Of a stretch of DNA of 11,902 nt, positions 11,872-11,902 are shown piece by piece. Every line of letters starts with the position of its first letter. Within the stretch, counting starts at the first letter, position 1. A program made the position numbers and the translations under genes. The stretch comes from an uncultured Lachnospiraceae bacterium (GTDB lineage: Bacteria; Bacillota; Clostridia; Lachnospirales; Lachnospiraceae): contig CAJTOV010000114.1 of assembly GCA_910577765.1 (NCBI GenBank), positions 1-11,902 on the forward strand. The letters run 5' to 3'. The notes under the pieces were generated by a model. It ran no database searches. It saw nothing but the letters and a program-made list of their open reading frames with translations, and was not told where the DNA came from.

Positions 11872-11902
11872 GCAGAAGTACCCAAGAGGCTGAAGGGACA
11901 CC
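11872..11902 (+). tRNA. Partial tRNA, probably tRNA-Ser (cut by window end)
   Basis: GCAGAAG-TA-CCC...GGG fits a 7-base acceptor strand, the two linker bases and a 3-bp D stem (CCC 11881-11883 with GGG), with the D loop AAGAGGCTGAA. This layout matches the complete tRNA-Ser just upstream and is typical of class II tRNAs. Serine is more likely than leucine from the D-arm sequence. The anticodon lies beyond the window; serine GCU is a guess. Confidence 0.7.

Noticed and set aside
1..11902. Mobile element, prophage, defence island or toxin-antitoxin system
   Set aside because: No transposase, integrase, terminal repeats, phage genes or known defence or toxin domains are seen. The tRNA-Ser end has no visible attachment-site repeat inside the window.

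Overview
This window looks like chromosomal DNA from a Gram-positive anaerobe of the Clostridia, most likely Lachnospiraceae (inference). The grounds are strong purine-rich ribosome-binding sites, the gene set (an ACT protein beside homoserine dehydrogenase, DUF2752, Tex, tsaE-tsaB-rimI, a clostridial-type RNase Z), a BspA-type leucine-rich-repeat protein, and a tRNA-Ser gene without an encoded CCA end. Most of the window is G+C-rich housekeeping DNA. The first ~440 bases are visibly A+T-richer, and the genome's accessory character is confined to that end.

Layout. (1) Bases 1-951: the 3' end of a BspA-type repeat protein with near-identical 69-bp tandem repeats, then a small zinc-ribbon membrane protein, closed by a strong intrinsic terminator (1038-1083). 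(2) Bases 1065-3303: a promoter nested in that terminator, an operator-like dyad, a helix-turn-helix/ACT protein, homoserine dehydrogenase (hom) and a DUF2752 membrane protein. A 22-bp stem then separates this unit from a convergent minus-strand membrane protein gene (3390-3737). (3) Bases 3827-8387: back-to-back divergent promoters, then tex, a YcxB-like membrane protein, tsaE, tsaB and rimI, tightly packed and ended by a terminator at 8432-8467. (4) Bases 8401-11572: a second unit whose promoter sits in that terminator. It holds a small CxxC protein, rnz (RNase Z), tsaD and ispD. (5) Bases 11674-11902: a promoter with a perfect TTGACA box driving tRNA-Ser(UGA) and a second class II tRNA, probably tRNA-Ser, cut by the window end.

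How it fits together. TsaE, TsaB and TsaD are three of the four bacterial enzymes that make t6A at position 37 of ANN-decoding tRNAs (the fourth, TsaC, is not here). RNase Z trims tRNA 3' ends, which suits the CCA-less tRNA-Ser next door. RimI acetylates protein N-termini and often travels with tsaB. ispD (isoprenoid synthesis) and tex (nucleic-acid binding) are housekeeping neighbours. The hom unit makes homoserine for threonine and methionine, and the HTH/ACT protein is a plausible amino-acid-sensing regulator of it.

I found no mobile element, phage, CRISPR array, toxin-antitoxin pair or defence system, and no clear evidence of a new multi-gene system. The observations most worth following up are the possible self-contained HTH/ACT-plus-operator control of hom, the two promoters nested in terminators, the small Cys-rich protein inside the tRNA-maturation operon, and the alternative RNA folds after ispD and at the second tRNA.
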